Shown: positions 1 through 8,773, counted from the stretch's first letter. The stretch: 55,821 bases of DNA from Roseofilum halophilum BLCC-M91 (GCF_030068445.1 NZ_JAQPOK010000027.1:1-55821); one strand, 5' to 3'. Numbers and translations are program-made. Notes: generated by a model from the letters alone, not told the origin.

Positions 1-1371
1 AATAAAATTAGTGAATCGGTAACACCTTCTGAATCCTTGCAAAGAGTAGTAGAAGCACCGACTTCTGACGATATCACTGAAACCGAGAATGTTAGTGAAT
101 CAGAAACGCCTTCTGAAACTGTACAACGAGCAGTAGAAGAAAGTGCTTCTGGCGAGATTTCAGAAGCAGATAGTATTACTGAATCTCCAGCAGTTTCTGA
201 AACCCTGCAAAGAGAAGTAGAAGAGAGCATTGCTGACAATATTCCAGAAGCAAATAAAATTAGTGAATCGATAACATCTTCTGAATCCTTGCAAAGAGTA
301 GTAGAAGCACCGACTTCTGTCGATATCCCAGCAACCAACAACATGAGTGAATCAGAAACGCCTTCTGAAACTGTACAACGAGCAGTAGAAGAAAGCGCTT
401 CTGGTGAGATTTCAGAAGCAGATAGTATTACTGAATCTCCAGCAGCTTCTGAAACCCTGCAAAGAGAAGTAGAAGAGAGCGTTGCTGACAATATTCCAGA
501 AGCAAATAAAATTAGTGAATCGGTAACACCTTCTGAATCCTTGCAAAGAGAAGTAGAAGAGAGCATTGCTGACGATATCACTGAAACCGAGAATGTTAGT
601 GAATCAGAAACGCCTTCTGAAACTGTACAAAGAGTGATAGAAGAGAGCATTGCTGACGATATCACTGAAACTGAGAATGTTAGTAGATTGGAAGCTTCGT
701 CTGAACTGGTGCAAAGAGGAGTAGAAGAAAAAGTTTCTGCCGATGTTTCTGAAACTGAGAATGTGAGTGAATCAGGAATGCCTTCTGAATCGGTGCAAAG
801 AGTGGTAGAAGAAGGGGGATTTGAGTCTGGTGCGGAGGGGCAAAGTTTAAGAGGTTCTGATGCTAGGTTGAATGCTAAAGGTAATGTGTTGAATCGATTG
901 TCTGCATCCGATCGCCTATTGCAAGGTCGCTGGGATGATGGTGGACAGGGTTTGATGAGGGGTGGGGGGCTGTTGGGCAGAAGGACAAAATCCCTGAATG
1001 TTAAACAGTCTGGGTTTTTGCCTGCGGGGATCTCTATGGGTGCTAAGGGGCAAGTTTCGAGTAGTGATTTGACCAATCAACCTCGAAATTTGGAGCGTTT
1101 AATTCAGGAGTCTTTGAAGAGTCGCACTGAGTTGAAGGAAAAGATTTCTCGACGTAAGGCTAGTGGGGTGAAGCCGATTAGTAAGAATGAAACAGAACTT
1201 TATGAATATTCAGAAAAGGTTACAGAAGAGGAGGAGGAGGAAGAAACAGAAGAGGATAAAACGGATGTGGTGGAATTGTTGGCTAGGGAGGTTTATGGGT
1301 TAATTTGTGAACGATTGGCGATTGAGCAGGAGCGATATGGGTCTTTTTACTCTGGTCGTTTGCCTTGGTGA
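1..1371 (+). CDS. eCIS-associated repeat protein (5' end outside window)
   Basis: The frame is open from the first base, so the true start lies upstream. Residues 14-265 of the visible part are nine copies of a 28-residue repeat opening with QR-x-VEE and rich in Ser, Thr, Glu and Asp. Then come a basic, glycine-rich linker, a Glu run (EEEEEEETEED), and a tail with a helix like LAREVYGLICERLAIEQE that ends in SGRLPW. The tail looks like the conserved part; the repeats look disordered and fast-evolving. It lies 41 bp before the tube/hub gene and then the spike gene, so I infer an eCIS structural or accessory subunit at the position before Afp7. I cannot name the family with certainty. A loading/adaptor protein or a secreted cargo are alternatives. 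Confidence 0.6.
   Translation, partial: NKISESVTPSESLQRVVEAPTSDDITETENVSESETPSETVQRAVEESASGEISEADSITESPAVSETLQREVEESIADNIPEANKISESITSSESLQRVVEAPTSVDIPATNNMSESETPSETVQRAVEESASGEISEADSITESPAASETLQREVEESVADNIPEANKISESVTPSESLQREVEESIADDITETENVSESETPSETVQRVIEESIADDITETENVSRLEASSELVQRGVEEKVSADVSETENVSESGMPSESVQRVVEEGGFESGAEGQSLRGSDARLNAKGNVLNRLSASDRLLQGRWDDGGQGLMRGGGLLGRRTKSLNVKQSGFLPAGISMGAKGQVSSSDLTNQPRNLERLIQESLKSRTELKEKISRRKASGVKPISKNETELYEYSEKVTEEEEEEETEEDKTDVVELLAREVYGLICERLAIEQERYGSFYSGRLPW
40..795 (+). repeat. 84-bp in-frame tandem repeat (nine units)
   Basis: Nine consecutive 84-bp units begin at 40, 124, 208, 292, 376, 460, 544, 628 and 712, each starting with codons for Gln-Arg. Units 1-3 and 4-6 form a higher-order 252-bp repeat: the order of unit types (QRVVEAP, QRAVEES, QREVEES) is the same and most bases match. 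The bases before position 40 look like the end of another unit, so the array continues upstream of the window. Confidence 0.92.
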
Positions 1372-1412
1372 TTTGGTTAAATGGGAAGGATTAAGGATTA
1401 AGGAGCGAGAAA

Positions 1413-2267
1413 ATGGGACTTTCGGATGCTTTAAAGTCTGCGACTAAGGGTGCGGTACTGACGGGTGCAGATTTGCTGATGATGGAGCAAGCTATTGAGG
1501 TTGATAAAGAACGAGAAGATACTTATGATATAGTTGAGGCCGAGAAGCAAAAAGCGGCACTTAAACTCTATCAGCAGCAGTTTCTACAAGGGGATATACG
1601 CTTAGTTAAGGCGGCGTTGATTCCGAGGGATGGGGAGGCAGCCGATATTATTCGCTTTATGTTTAATCCGGAGGAATTGCGGTTTAATCGGAGTGTGAAA
1701 ATTGAGGATATGCAAGGGGCAAGGACGGAACGGGGTTTGCCTAAAGTGAATTTTGGATTTGTGGAACCTTATAAGCTTACGTTGTCGAATTTAATTTTTG
1801 ATACTTATGAGTCGGGTACGAATGTTTTAAGGGAAATTCAACCGCTTTTAGATGCGGTGGATTTTAGTTCGTTTAAAGATCCGTTTGATGAACAAACGGT
1901 TAATGTAAATGGGAAAAAATATTCTTATCAGGAACGGACGTTGGCGGTTTCTCTGGGGGATTCTATGGTGTCTTCGTTTACGAAGTCTGTTAGTGGGGTT
2001 GATGTTTATGGTTTGGAGGAATATGGATCGGAAAATCTTTCTAAACAGGCGATTGAGTTAAGACGACCACCTGTGTTTTATTTTATCTGGGGAGATAAGA
2101 TTTATATGCGTTGTATGGTGGAGTCTTTGGACTATAGTTTGAATATGTTTCGTCCCAATGGGATTCCAGTACGAGCGGTGGTAACTTTGAATTTGAAAGA
2201 GGTCGATCTTGGGGTGGCGAGTCGTAAGTTTAGCGAACGTCAGAGTTTTGTTCAAGGGGCTAGTTGA
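1413..2267 (+). CDS. eCIS tube/hub protein (CIS_tube N-terminal domain, Afp7-like)
   Basis: A 284-residue protein. After a charged helical start, the segment from about residue 65 (IRFMFNPEELRFNRSVKIED) and the later part with VFYFIWGDKIYMRCMVESLD match the contractile injection system tube domain family, which joins the inner tube to the spike. Many homologues carry a C-terminal LysM domain; this one stops soon after the tube domain at Gly-Ala-Ser, so LysM seems absent. It has a good AAGGAG ribosome binding site and sits 38 bp before the spike gene in the same order as Afp7-Afp8. The assignment rests on fold-family motifs plus gene order. Confidence 0.8.
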   Translation: MGLSDALKSATKGAVLTGADLLMMEQAIEVDKEREDTYDIVEAEKQKAALKLYQQQFLQGDIRLVKAALIPRDGEAADIIRFMFNPEELRFNRSVKIEDMQGARTERGLPKVNFGFVEPYKLTLSNLIFDTYESGTNVLREIQPLLDAVDFSSFKDPFDEQTVNVNGKKYSYQERTLAVSLGDSMVSSFTKSVSGVDVYGLEEYGSENLSKQAIELRRPPVFYFIWGDKIYMRCMVESLDYSLNMFRPNGIPVRAVVTLNLKEVDLGVASRKFSERQSFVQGAS

Positions 2268-2305
2268 TAGGGATGCAGATTAGGTTGTTTTGAGGAATTG
2301 AGATT

Positions 2306-4441
2306 ATGGGTGATGAGACGCTGTTTGTTTCGACTCCGATGGTTGAGATTGAGGGAGCTACTGAGGAGGAGATGAGTCGCTTTATGCGGGATATTTTGCA
2401 AATTTCGGTGGAGGAGAGTTTGCATTTACCGGGGATGTTTACGCTGGTGGTTAATAATCCTTATAGTCCGTTGGATGATGAGACGGAAACTTGGCAACAT
2501 GATGGTTTAATTCAAGTTGGTAAGAGGGTGAAGATTGGGTTTATTGGCAGTACGTCGGAGGAAAATGAACAGGCGAATCAGGATTGGTTGATTGATGGGG
2601 AGATTACGGGGATGGAAACTCATTTTACGAGTTCGACTCAAGCGCCGATTGTGATTCGAGGGTATGATTTGTCCCATCGTTTGCATCGAGGACGTTTTAA
2701 TCGTTCGTTTCAGGATTATACGGATAGTGATATTGTACGGAAGATTGTGCGGGAGATGGGGATAGAGGGGGGAAATATTGATGATAGTGGGAAGACGCAC
2801 GCTTATGTTTTCCAGGAAAATCAGACGAATATGGAGTTTTTGCGGGAGAGGGCGGCGCGAATTGGGTTTGAGTTGTTTGTGCAGAATGGGAAGTTGCATT
2901 TCCGCAAACCGACGGAGAGTGAGGTATTGCAATTGGCTTGGTTGAAGGAGGTGGAGAGTTTCCGGGTGCGGGTGACGAGTTCGGAGAAGGTGGATGCGGT
3001 TGAGGTGCGGAGTTGGGATTATCGGTATAAACGGCCGATTGTGGCTAAGGTCGATCGCCACAATTTAATCACTAATGTCGAAGGTAAGGGTGAGGGCATC
3101 ATCGACACGAGTGATAATAATGACAGCAGTATCCATTTTATTGAGGATAATTTTGGCTCTAATTTACCGTCTCCCCGGTTGATTGTGGTGGATAAGCCGG
3201 TGTCGAGTCCGGAGGAGGCCGATCGCATGGCTCAAGCGATTTATGATGAGTTAGGAGGGGAGTTTATCTATGCGGATGCCCATGCAAACGGAACTCCTCT
3301 GATTCAGGTGGGTAAGGTGATTGAGCTAACGGGAATGGGGCGCTACAGTGGCCGGTATTATGTGACGGAAACGCGCCATCTCTATTATCAAGGGGTTTAT
3401 ACGACGGAGTTTAGTGTCCGGGGATTGCGAGGGGGGTCTATTTTTGATATTTTATCGCCCCAAAGTCGCCTGCGGCCGGGACAGACGCTGATGGTGGGTA
3501 TTGTGACCCATAATCGAGACCCGGAGGGATTGGGACGAGTGCGAGTTAAGTTTCCGACACTGAATCCGGAACCCGATGGCAGCTCCCATGCGAGTCAGTG
3601 GGCAAGGGTGGTGAGTGTGGGTGGAGGTAAACATCGCGGGTTTGATTGTTTGCCGGAAATTAATGATGAGGTGTTGGTGGCGTTTGAACATGGGGATGTG
3701 CATCGGCCTTATATTCTGGGTGGGTTATGGAATGGACAGGATAAGCCGCCGGAACCGGTGAAGCGGACGATTTCCGATCGCGGAAAAGTGCGCCTAAGAA
3801 CGTTCAAAACCCCCAGCGGCCATACGTTGCAGTTTGTGGAGGAAGACCAATATGCCAGTCGTGACGGCATTTATCTCCGCAGTAGTGGCGGTCATGAGAT
3901 AGAACTTAATGATAGCGATCGCGCCCTAGAAATTACCACCAGCGGCCAAAACAAAATTCGCTTTGATGACCGCAACCAGCGCATCGAAATCCAAACTAGA
4001 GGCGGCCATCGCTACATCCTCGATGATACCCGGCACAAGATGACCCTGCAATCCACCGGAACCCTGAACCTCAATAGCTCTAGAGGCGTGCAAATCAACC
4101 CCGGAGTTGGGCAAGTCGGGGTATCTGGACATCTGAGCAGTCACACCCTGACAACCGGACAACTGACGATCGGATTGGGGGCAAATCAGGTTAATGTAGG
4201 AGAGGCGATCGCCAACTTACAACACCAAGTTAACCAACAGCAGCAAAGCTTCCAAAACTACATCCAACAGCAACAAACCCTCGACCAACGCCAAGATATG
4301 GCCAGAGCGCAACTCGCCCAAAACCTGCAACAAGCCCAAAACCAAGCCACCCAACTCACCCAAACCCAACAACAACTGCTTCAGCAACAACAAGCACTTC
4401 AGCAAGCCACCCCAAGCCCAAGTCCAAGTCCAACCCCCTAA
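2306..4441 (+). CDS. eCIS spike protein, VgrG/gpD-like with Gln-rich C-terminus
   Basis: A 711-residue spike protein. The N-terminal 370 residues resemble phage late control protein D / VgrG. An OB-fold gp5-like domain follows at about 390-480 (VGIVTHNRDPEGLGRVRVKF, then a Trp-Ala-Arg-Val segment and GGLWNGQDKPPEP). Residues 490-620 look like the beta-rich needle. Such proteins form the trimeric tip that punctures the target membrane and binds a PAAR cap. The last 75 residues are unusual: a Gln-rich predicted coiled coil followed by a PSPSPSPTP tail. Base composition changes near 3770, from G/T-rich with no HIP1 sites to C/A-rich with HIP1 sites at 3915 and 4205. Later eCIS genes (gp25, PAAR, baseplate, ATPase) do not follow here. 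Confidence 0.88.
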   Translation: MGDETLFVSTPMVEIEGATEEEMSRFMRDILQISVEESLHLPGMFTLVVNNPYSPLDDETETWQHDGLIQVGKRVKIGFIGSTSEENEQANQDWLIDGEITGMETHFTSSTQAPIVIRGYDLSHRLHRGRFNRSFQDYTDSDIVRKIVREMGIEGGNIDDSGKTHAYVFQENQTNMEFLRERAARIGFELFVQNGKLHFRKPTESEVLQLAWLKEVESFRVRVTSSEKVDAVEVRSWDYRYKRPIVAKVDRHNLITNVEGKGEGIIDTSDNNDSSIHFIEDNFGSNLPSPRLIVVDKPVSSPEEADRMAQAIYDELGGEFIYADAHANGTPLIQVGKVIELTGMGRYSGRYYVTETRHLYYQGVYTTEFSVRGLRGGSIFDILSPQSRLRPGQTLMVGIVTHNRDPEGLGRVRVKFPTLNPEPDGSSHASQWARVVSVGGGKHRGFDCLPEINDEVLVAFEHGDVHRPYILGGLWNGQDKPPEPVKRTISDRGKVRLRTFKTPSGHTLQFVEEDQYASRDGIYLRSSGGHEIELNDSDRALEITTSGQNKIRFDDRNQRIEIQTRGGHRYILDDTRHKMTLQSTGTLNLNSSRGVQINPGVGQVGVSGHLSSHTLTTGQLTIGLGANQVNVGEAIANLQHQVNQQQQSFQNYIQQQQTLDQRQDMARAQLAQNLQQAQNQATQLTQTQQQLLQQQQALQQATPSPSPSPTP

Positions 4442-4504
4442 ACCCAGAGTGCCCAACTATGAGACAATATAACCCGTGTTCTCCAATGAGATCCAAACTG
4501 GAAA

Positions 4505-4579
4505 TGCCCTCTCCCTATATCCCTCTCCCACGGGAGAGGGACTTGTTCTCCCGTGGGAGAAGGGGTTGGGGGATGAGGG
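4505..4579. repeat. CCCTCTCCC-type palindromic repeat
   Basis: A perfect hairpin CCCTCTCCCACGGGAGAGGG at 4521-4540 (9-bp stem, AC loop) is followed by an inverted partner, TTCTCCCGTGGGAGAA. The same 20-mer recurs at 55645-55664, and a decayed version lies near 40692-40735. It sits just downstream of the spike gene, so it could also work as its terminator. Confidence 0.8.
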
Positions 4580-4618
4580 CACAATGCTCCGGTTCCATCC
4601 CAAACATCCCCCCATCCC

Positions 4619-5779
4619 TTGAGTGACCTATCTTGGCCCTTATGGCCCCTCCTCCCCCTCTATCCCTACGGTCAACGGCGCACCCTACGCCAAGAAGTCG
4701 TCAAAGACACCATCTGGACATTTGACCAACTTCAAGGCATCCTCTACGTTGCCGTTCCCATTCGCATGACCATCATTAAACTCTCCTCTGGGGGGTTACT
4801 CGTCTATGCACCTGTTGCGCCAACCCGCGAATGCGTGCGACTCGTCAATGAATTAGTCGCCCTCCATGGAGACGTTAAATATATTATTCTCCCCACCGTC
4901 TCCGGACTCGAACATAAAATCTTTGTCGGCCCCTTCGCCCGTCGTTTCCCCCAAGCCCAAGTGTTTATTGCTCCTCACCAATGGAGTTTTCCCCTTAACT
5001 TACCCGTGACCTGGCTAGGGTTGCCGCCAAGCCGCACAGAAATTTTGCCCGCCCACAGTAGGCAAACCCCATTTAGTGCCGAATTTGACTATCATACGCT
5101 CGGCCCCATCGATCTCGGCACGGGACAATTTGAAGAAGTGGCCCTACTCCATCGGGCCACGGGTACAGTCTGCGTCACCGATACCATTATCTCTATACCT
5201 GAAAATCCACCGGCGATCGCCCAATTTGACCCCTATCCCCTCCTCTTCCACGCCAGAGACACAGCCTCAGACCCCATTCAAGACACCCCAGAAAACCGCC
5301 GCAAAGGATGGCAACGCATCTGCCTCTTTGCCCTCTACTTCCAACCCAGCGTCCTCGAAACCCCCCAATGGTCAACCGTCCTTAAACAAGCCATCAGCGC
5401 CTCAGACCGCTCCAAAAAAGCCTACTTCGGACTCTTCCCCTTCCACTGGAAACCCCACTGGCAACGGGCATTTCAACCCCTACAAGACCGGCTCTGGGTC
5501 GCCCCCATCCTGCAAACCCTGATCCTCAACCGCGCTCCCCAAGAAGTCCTCAACTGGTCTGAAAAAGTTGCCCGTTGGGACTTTCAGCGCCTCATTCCCT
5601 GCCACTTTAGCGCCCCCATCCGCGCCACCGGTTATGACTTCCGACAAGCCTTTTGCTTTCTCAAACAGCATCCCCTCACCCCCTATTCCTTACCTCCAGA
5701 AGACCTGAAACTCCTGCAAAATATCGATCGCAACTTATCGCAACGCCGCATTGTTCCCCCAGCGCAACCCAAAATATAA
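4619..5779 (+). CDS. DUF4336 domain protein (metallo-beta-lactamase-like)
   Basis: A 386-residue protein matching the cyanobacterial/plant DUF4336 family, which has a metallo-beta-lactamase-like fold. Recognisable segments are a start rich in Trp and Leu (SWPLWPLLPLYPYGQRR), VPIRMTIIKLSSGGLLVYAP, and HGDVKYIILPTVSGLEHK near residue 90. No canonical HxHxDH metal site is visible, so enzyme activity cannot be assumed. The start used is TTG at 4619, placed by the family's usual N-terminus; the upstream ATG at 4584 is out of frame. The gene is C-rich, unlike the eCIS genes before it. Function unknown. Confidence 0.8.
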   Translation: MSDLSWPLWPLLPLYPYGQRRTLRQEVVKDTIWTFDQLQGILYVAVPIRMTIIKLSSGGLLVYAPVAPTRECVRLVNELVALHGDVKYIILPTVSGLEHKIFVGPFARRFPQAQVFIAPHQWSFPLNLPVTWLGLPPSRTEILPAHSRQTPFSAEFDYHTLGPIDLGTGQFEEVALLHRATGTVCVTDTIISIPENPPAIAQFDPYPLLFHARDTASDPIQDTPENRRKGWQRICLFALYFQPSVLETPQWSTVLKQAISASDRSKKAYFGLFPFHWKPHWQRAFQPLQDRLWVAPILQTLILNRAPQEVLNWSEKVARWDFQRLIPCHFSAPIRATGYDFRQAFCFLKQHPLTPYSLPPEDLKLLQNIDRNLSQRRIVPPAQPKI

Positions 5780-5849
5780 AGTTTTGTAACGAATTGCCGT
5801 ATCCTGGGGCGATCGCCTGATAAAGCCCTAACCACAAGGGGAGGTCAAT

Positions 5850-6011
5850 ATGCTAACCACTCAGTATTATGTTAATCTTAAATATTTGAAATATCAACTT
5901 AAATTCCACTTATGCTACCTAAAGCGGATTTGCTCAAAGGCGTTGAACATCGAGAAGAAATGGCCCAAATTTTGGATCGGGCAGAACGAGCGATTAAAAC
6001 TTGGGAAGTAG
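5850..6011 (+). other. possible short upstream ORF overlapping the S4 gene
   Basis: A strong Shine-Dalgarno match (GGGGAGG, about 5838-5844) precedes ATG at 5850. This opens a 53-codon frame that runs out of frame into the photosystem II S4 gene. The S4 gene itself has a stop 12 bases before its ATG and no clear ribosome binding site. The peptide resembles nothing I recognise. It may be a translated leader giving translational coupling, or chance. Confidence 0.25.
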
Positions 6012-6691
6012 TAACGACAGACTTTTTATCGCCTGCGGTTTTAGCCGAATGTGAAACAGTGTTTAAGGGGTTGACAGAAGTTAATTTAGTATCTTGGGGG
6101 GGATATCCACAAGCGGAACGAAAACGGTTAGGCATTGCGCGGGAAGAACTGCCTTTACAGCCGGAAAATGTGGAAATTGCCCTATTGGAAATTGCGGGTA
6201 ATTTTCTATTTGATACGGCAACCCATCGAGACTTTTTAGGGGCGATGTTGGGTACGGGAATTGTGCGGGAAAAAACAGGGGATGTAATTGTTTTAGGGGA
6301 GCGGGGAGCGCAAGTAATTGTGGTTCCGGAATTAGTAGAATTTCTAGAGATGAATTTAAATCAGGTGCGCTCGGTTCCAGTGAAAACCCAACCCATTGAT
6401 ATCGGGGAGTTGAAGGTAAGAGAACCAAAACGCCAAGAAATGACGACAGTAGAAGCATCAATGCGTCTGGATGCGATCGCCTCGGCCGGGTTTCGCGTCT
6501 CCCGTAGTAAAATGGTGCAAATGATTGAAACCAAGGATGTGCGCGTGAACTGGAAAGAGATTACCCAAGCCAGTTATACAGTAAAACCAGGAGATTTAAT
6601 CGCCATTCGCGGAAAAGGACGGTTAGAGGTAAGCGATGTAGCGATCACCAAAAAAGAGCGCTATCGGGTGCAGATGGTTCGATGGGTTTAG
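5912..6691 (+). CDS. photosystem II S4 domain protein
   Basis: A 259-residue protein of the cyanobacterial/chloroplast 'photosystem II S4 domain' family (TIGR03069 type, related to YlmH). The N-terminal two thirds resemble YlmH, with FLSPAVLAECETVF and a conserved Trp-Gly-Gly-Tyr-Pro-Gln-Ala-Glu-Arg segment. Residues about 180-245 form the S4 RNA-binding domain, with RLDAIASAGFRVSRSKMVQM and a closing KPGDLIAIRGKGRL. RNA binding is expected from the family; the photosystem II link is historical and not shown by sequence. The start at MLPK agrees with the family, and no in-frame extension is possible because a stop lies just upstream. Confidence 0.9.
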   Translation: MLPKADLLKGVEHREEMAQILDRAERAIKTWEVVTTDFLSPAVLAECETVFKGLTEVNLVSWGGYPQAERKRLGIAREELPLQPENVEIALLEIAGNFLFDTATHRDFLGAMLGTGIVREKTGDVIVLGERGAQVIVVPELVEFLEMNLNQVRSVPVKTQPIDIGELKVREPKRQEMTTVEASMRLDAIASAGFRVSRSKMVQMIETKDVRVNWKEITQASYTVKPGDLIAIRGKGRLEVSDVAITKKERYRVQMVRWV

Positions 6692-6702
6692 CCTTGGGAT
6701 TA

Positions 6703-8103
6703 TTACCACTTAAATTCTTCGATTTGGGCGAAGTGTTCCTGAATCAGTTGATGGGGAAATTGATAGCGATCGCCGATTTTCTGGATCAACCCCTTACTAC
6801 TAGCATAATTCAGAAAGCGCTGATAATCCCAAGGCATCAGATTCTCGCGATAGAGGCGATAGCGCAACATAAATTTTGGCAATAACCGGAAACTAAAACT
6901 TAAAATCCCAATCCCTGCCAAAACCGCACCGAGCATTAACCCCATCATCAACCCTAACCCTAATCCTTCCACTAAAGCCGCAATCCCCCCGCAGACGATC
7001 CCAAATAACAACGCCGTCGCGCTACCCACTCCCACTTGGTAATCCCGGTTTTGTTCCAGGGTTTGAAAATAACCCGTATTCACATCCGAAATCGCAAAAC
7101 TGGTGCGATTTTCCTTTTGCATCCATTTCGCCAAAGCAATTAACCAATGTTTCGTCTCTTCTGGTTTCGGTTGTTGCTGAGGTCGATACCATTGTCCTTG
7201 AGAATCGGGACTTTCTTGGGCTAATAGACGACGAAGATAGGCATTAAAAAGATAGCGATATTGTTGCTCTGAATCCGAAATTCTAGCCCAAGCATGGATT
7301 AAAATTTCTTCATCAGCTAGGGTCATTAAATTCAGAAACAAAGGAGTTTTTGCCAACCCCATTAAAGCTGTATCTTCGCGCAAGTTATGCCATAGTTCCC
7401 GACTTCTCGCCTGGAATAAATACTCTTTGATCTGGGTGAAATTTAAGGGCTTTAACCAAACTGCCCCCTGAAGCTTGAGCCGAGTTGGAGAGCGCTTATA
7501 GGAATCAATTCTTGATGCCAAAATCAAGTTGAAGGACTGTTGAGTATTGCTTTGGAGTTCTTTGATCGCTTGTAGGGTTTGATTTTGACGATCAAAAGAT
7601 AGGGTATCCAAATTATCTAAGAGAATGAGAATTTGTCCTTGAGACAACCATTTTTGAGCCAGTTTACGGGGTAATTGATAGTTGAGACCACATTGCCCAA
7701 TGAGCCAGGTGTTTAAGCTGTATTTCTGCCATTGGGACAAATCAAAGAGCAGGGGAATGGGTTGATGGCTATAGGTTTGGGCCCTAGCGATCGCCTCATC
7801 TGCCAATTCTAAGAGGGTGGTGGTTTTGCCACTACCGATATGACCGAGTACCACCCAAACGCCCCCCGTTTGATCGAACAGATTAAACGGACTCGTATTT
7901 GGGTCTAATTGGGTGGTAGGCGCACCACTGAGTTTCACCTGAATATCCCCCGGCCGTCTCGCGCCTAACGGGTTCGGTTCAGTGCTTAAGGAAGTGAGTA
8001 CCTGATGATGTAAAGACTGACTCAAATTCGCCTGAACATCATGGCGTACCTTGAGAAGGAGCTTCTGTCGAATCCGAGTCTGCTGGCGATCGCCAAAAGT
8101 CAT
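6703..8103 (-). CDS. NACHT-like P-loop NTPase with C-terminal membrane segments
   Basis: A 466-residue protein from the ATG at 8103; a TTG at 8124 would add seven residues. Walker A GHIGSGKTT lies at about residue 87 and Walker B LILLDNLDTL about 85 residues later, followed by ASRIDSYK, the arrangement of NACHT/STAND NTPases. Residues about 359-405 are long Gly/Leu-rich hydrophobic stretches giving probably two membrane helices, then a short helical tail containing FPHQLIQEHF, also typical of NACHT proteins. There is no WD40, TPR or LRR sensor. Related proteins are common in cyanobacteria with unproven roles in signalling or defence. The pentapeptide-repeat gene lies upstream on the same strand. 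Confidence 0.8.
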   Translation of the reverse strand: MTFGDRQQTRIRQKLLLKVRHDVQANLSQSLHHQVLTSLSTEPNPLGARRPGDIQVKLSGAPTTQLDPNTSPFNLFDQTGGVWVVLGHIGSGKTTTLLELADEAIARAQTYSHQPIPLLFDLSQWQKYSLNTWLIGQCGLNYQLPRKLAQKWLSQGQILILLDNLDTLSFDRQNQTLQAIKELQSNTQQSFNLILASRIDSYKRSPTRLKLQGAVWLKPLNFTQIKEYLFQARSRELWHNLREDTALMGLAKTPLFLNLMTLADEEILIHAWARISDSEQQYRYLFNAYLRRLLAQESPDSQGQWYRPQQQPKPEETKHWLIALAKWMQKENRTSFAISDVNTGYFQTLEQNRDYQVGVGSATALLFGIVCGGIAALVEGLGLGLMMGLMLGAVLAGIGILSFSFRLLPKFMLRYRLYRENLMPWDYQRFLNYASSKGLIQKIGDRYQFPHQLIQEHFAQIEEFKW

Positions 8104-8212
8104 GATCGTACTAAGATGTCGCAAGGACAGCGATAGGTTTTCGTTATCCTACCAGGTCTGGGATGTATTGCCTGCTGGGATACTTCGATCATGGTCATCC
8201 TTTCAACTTCCG

Positions 8213-8773
8213 TCAAGAATCTGGCTCAAAGTCTCGATCTTCCCCTAGGAGTCGATGACCGTCCGGTAGTATCGTCGTCCGATCGATCGTAGCATCCGTC
8301 AGATCTGCGGCTTCCGATCGAAATAAATTACATCGTTCCAGACGAGACTGGTGGAATTGAGCTGATTTCAGTTTTGCCCCTTGAAGATTCACAGCATAAA
8401 GATTCGCCTCCTGTAGATTGGCATAGGACAAATCCGCATTTTGCAGGTTAGCATAGGATAAATCTGTACATCTTAAGTCAGCATAACGGAGGTTAGCCCT
8501 GGAGAAATTAGCCGATCGCAATCGAGCATGAGATAAATTAGCTCCATGGAGTTGAGTATCGCTCAATAGACTCCCTTCTAAATCCACACGGGCTAAATTA
8601 CCTTGACTTAAATTGCTATAGGGCAGGTAAGCTTGACTTAAGTTACTCTCTTGCAAATCAATTTTTCTTAAGTCAGCATCAAATAAGTTCAATTGCTGTC
8701 CCTCAATCCGTTGAAAATCTCGTCTTCCCTGTGCATATTGTTTGAGTAAAGCCTCTGAGCTGATTTTCTCCAT
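8213..8773 (-). CDS. pentapeptide repeat protein
   Basis: A 186-residue protein. From about residue 30 to 155 it is built of A(D/N)LXX pentapeptides (for example LRYADLRCTDLSYANLQNAD), which fold into a right-handed quadrilateral beta-helix. A short helical N-terminus precedes it and an acidic tail follows. There is no signal peptide. Pentapeptide proteins are abundant in cyanobacteria; functions range from gyrase protection to unknown structural roles, and nothing here picks one. It sits about 110 bp upstream of the NACHT-like gene on the same strand, so the two may be co-transcribed. Confidence 0.92.
   Translation of the reverse strand: MEKISSEALLKQYAQGRRDFQRIEGQQLNLFDADLRKIDLQESNLSQAYLPYSNLSQGNLARVDLEGSLLSDTQLHGANLSHARLRSANFSRANLRYADLRCTDLSYANLQNADLSYANLQEANLYAVNLQGAKLKSAQFHQSRLERCNLFRSEAADLTDATIDRTTILPDGHRLLGEDRDFEPDS

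Noticed and set aside
1-4441. Complete prophage
   Set aside because: No capsid, portal, terminase or integrase; the gene order fits an eCIS instead.
5076-5522. 148-residue forward ORF inside the DUF4336 gene
   Set aside because: Pro/Ser-rich shadow frame of a supported gene.
6081-6461. 126-residue reverse ORF inside the S4 gene
   Set aside because: Shadow of a supported gene, with no recognisable domain.
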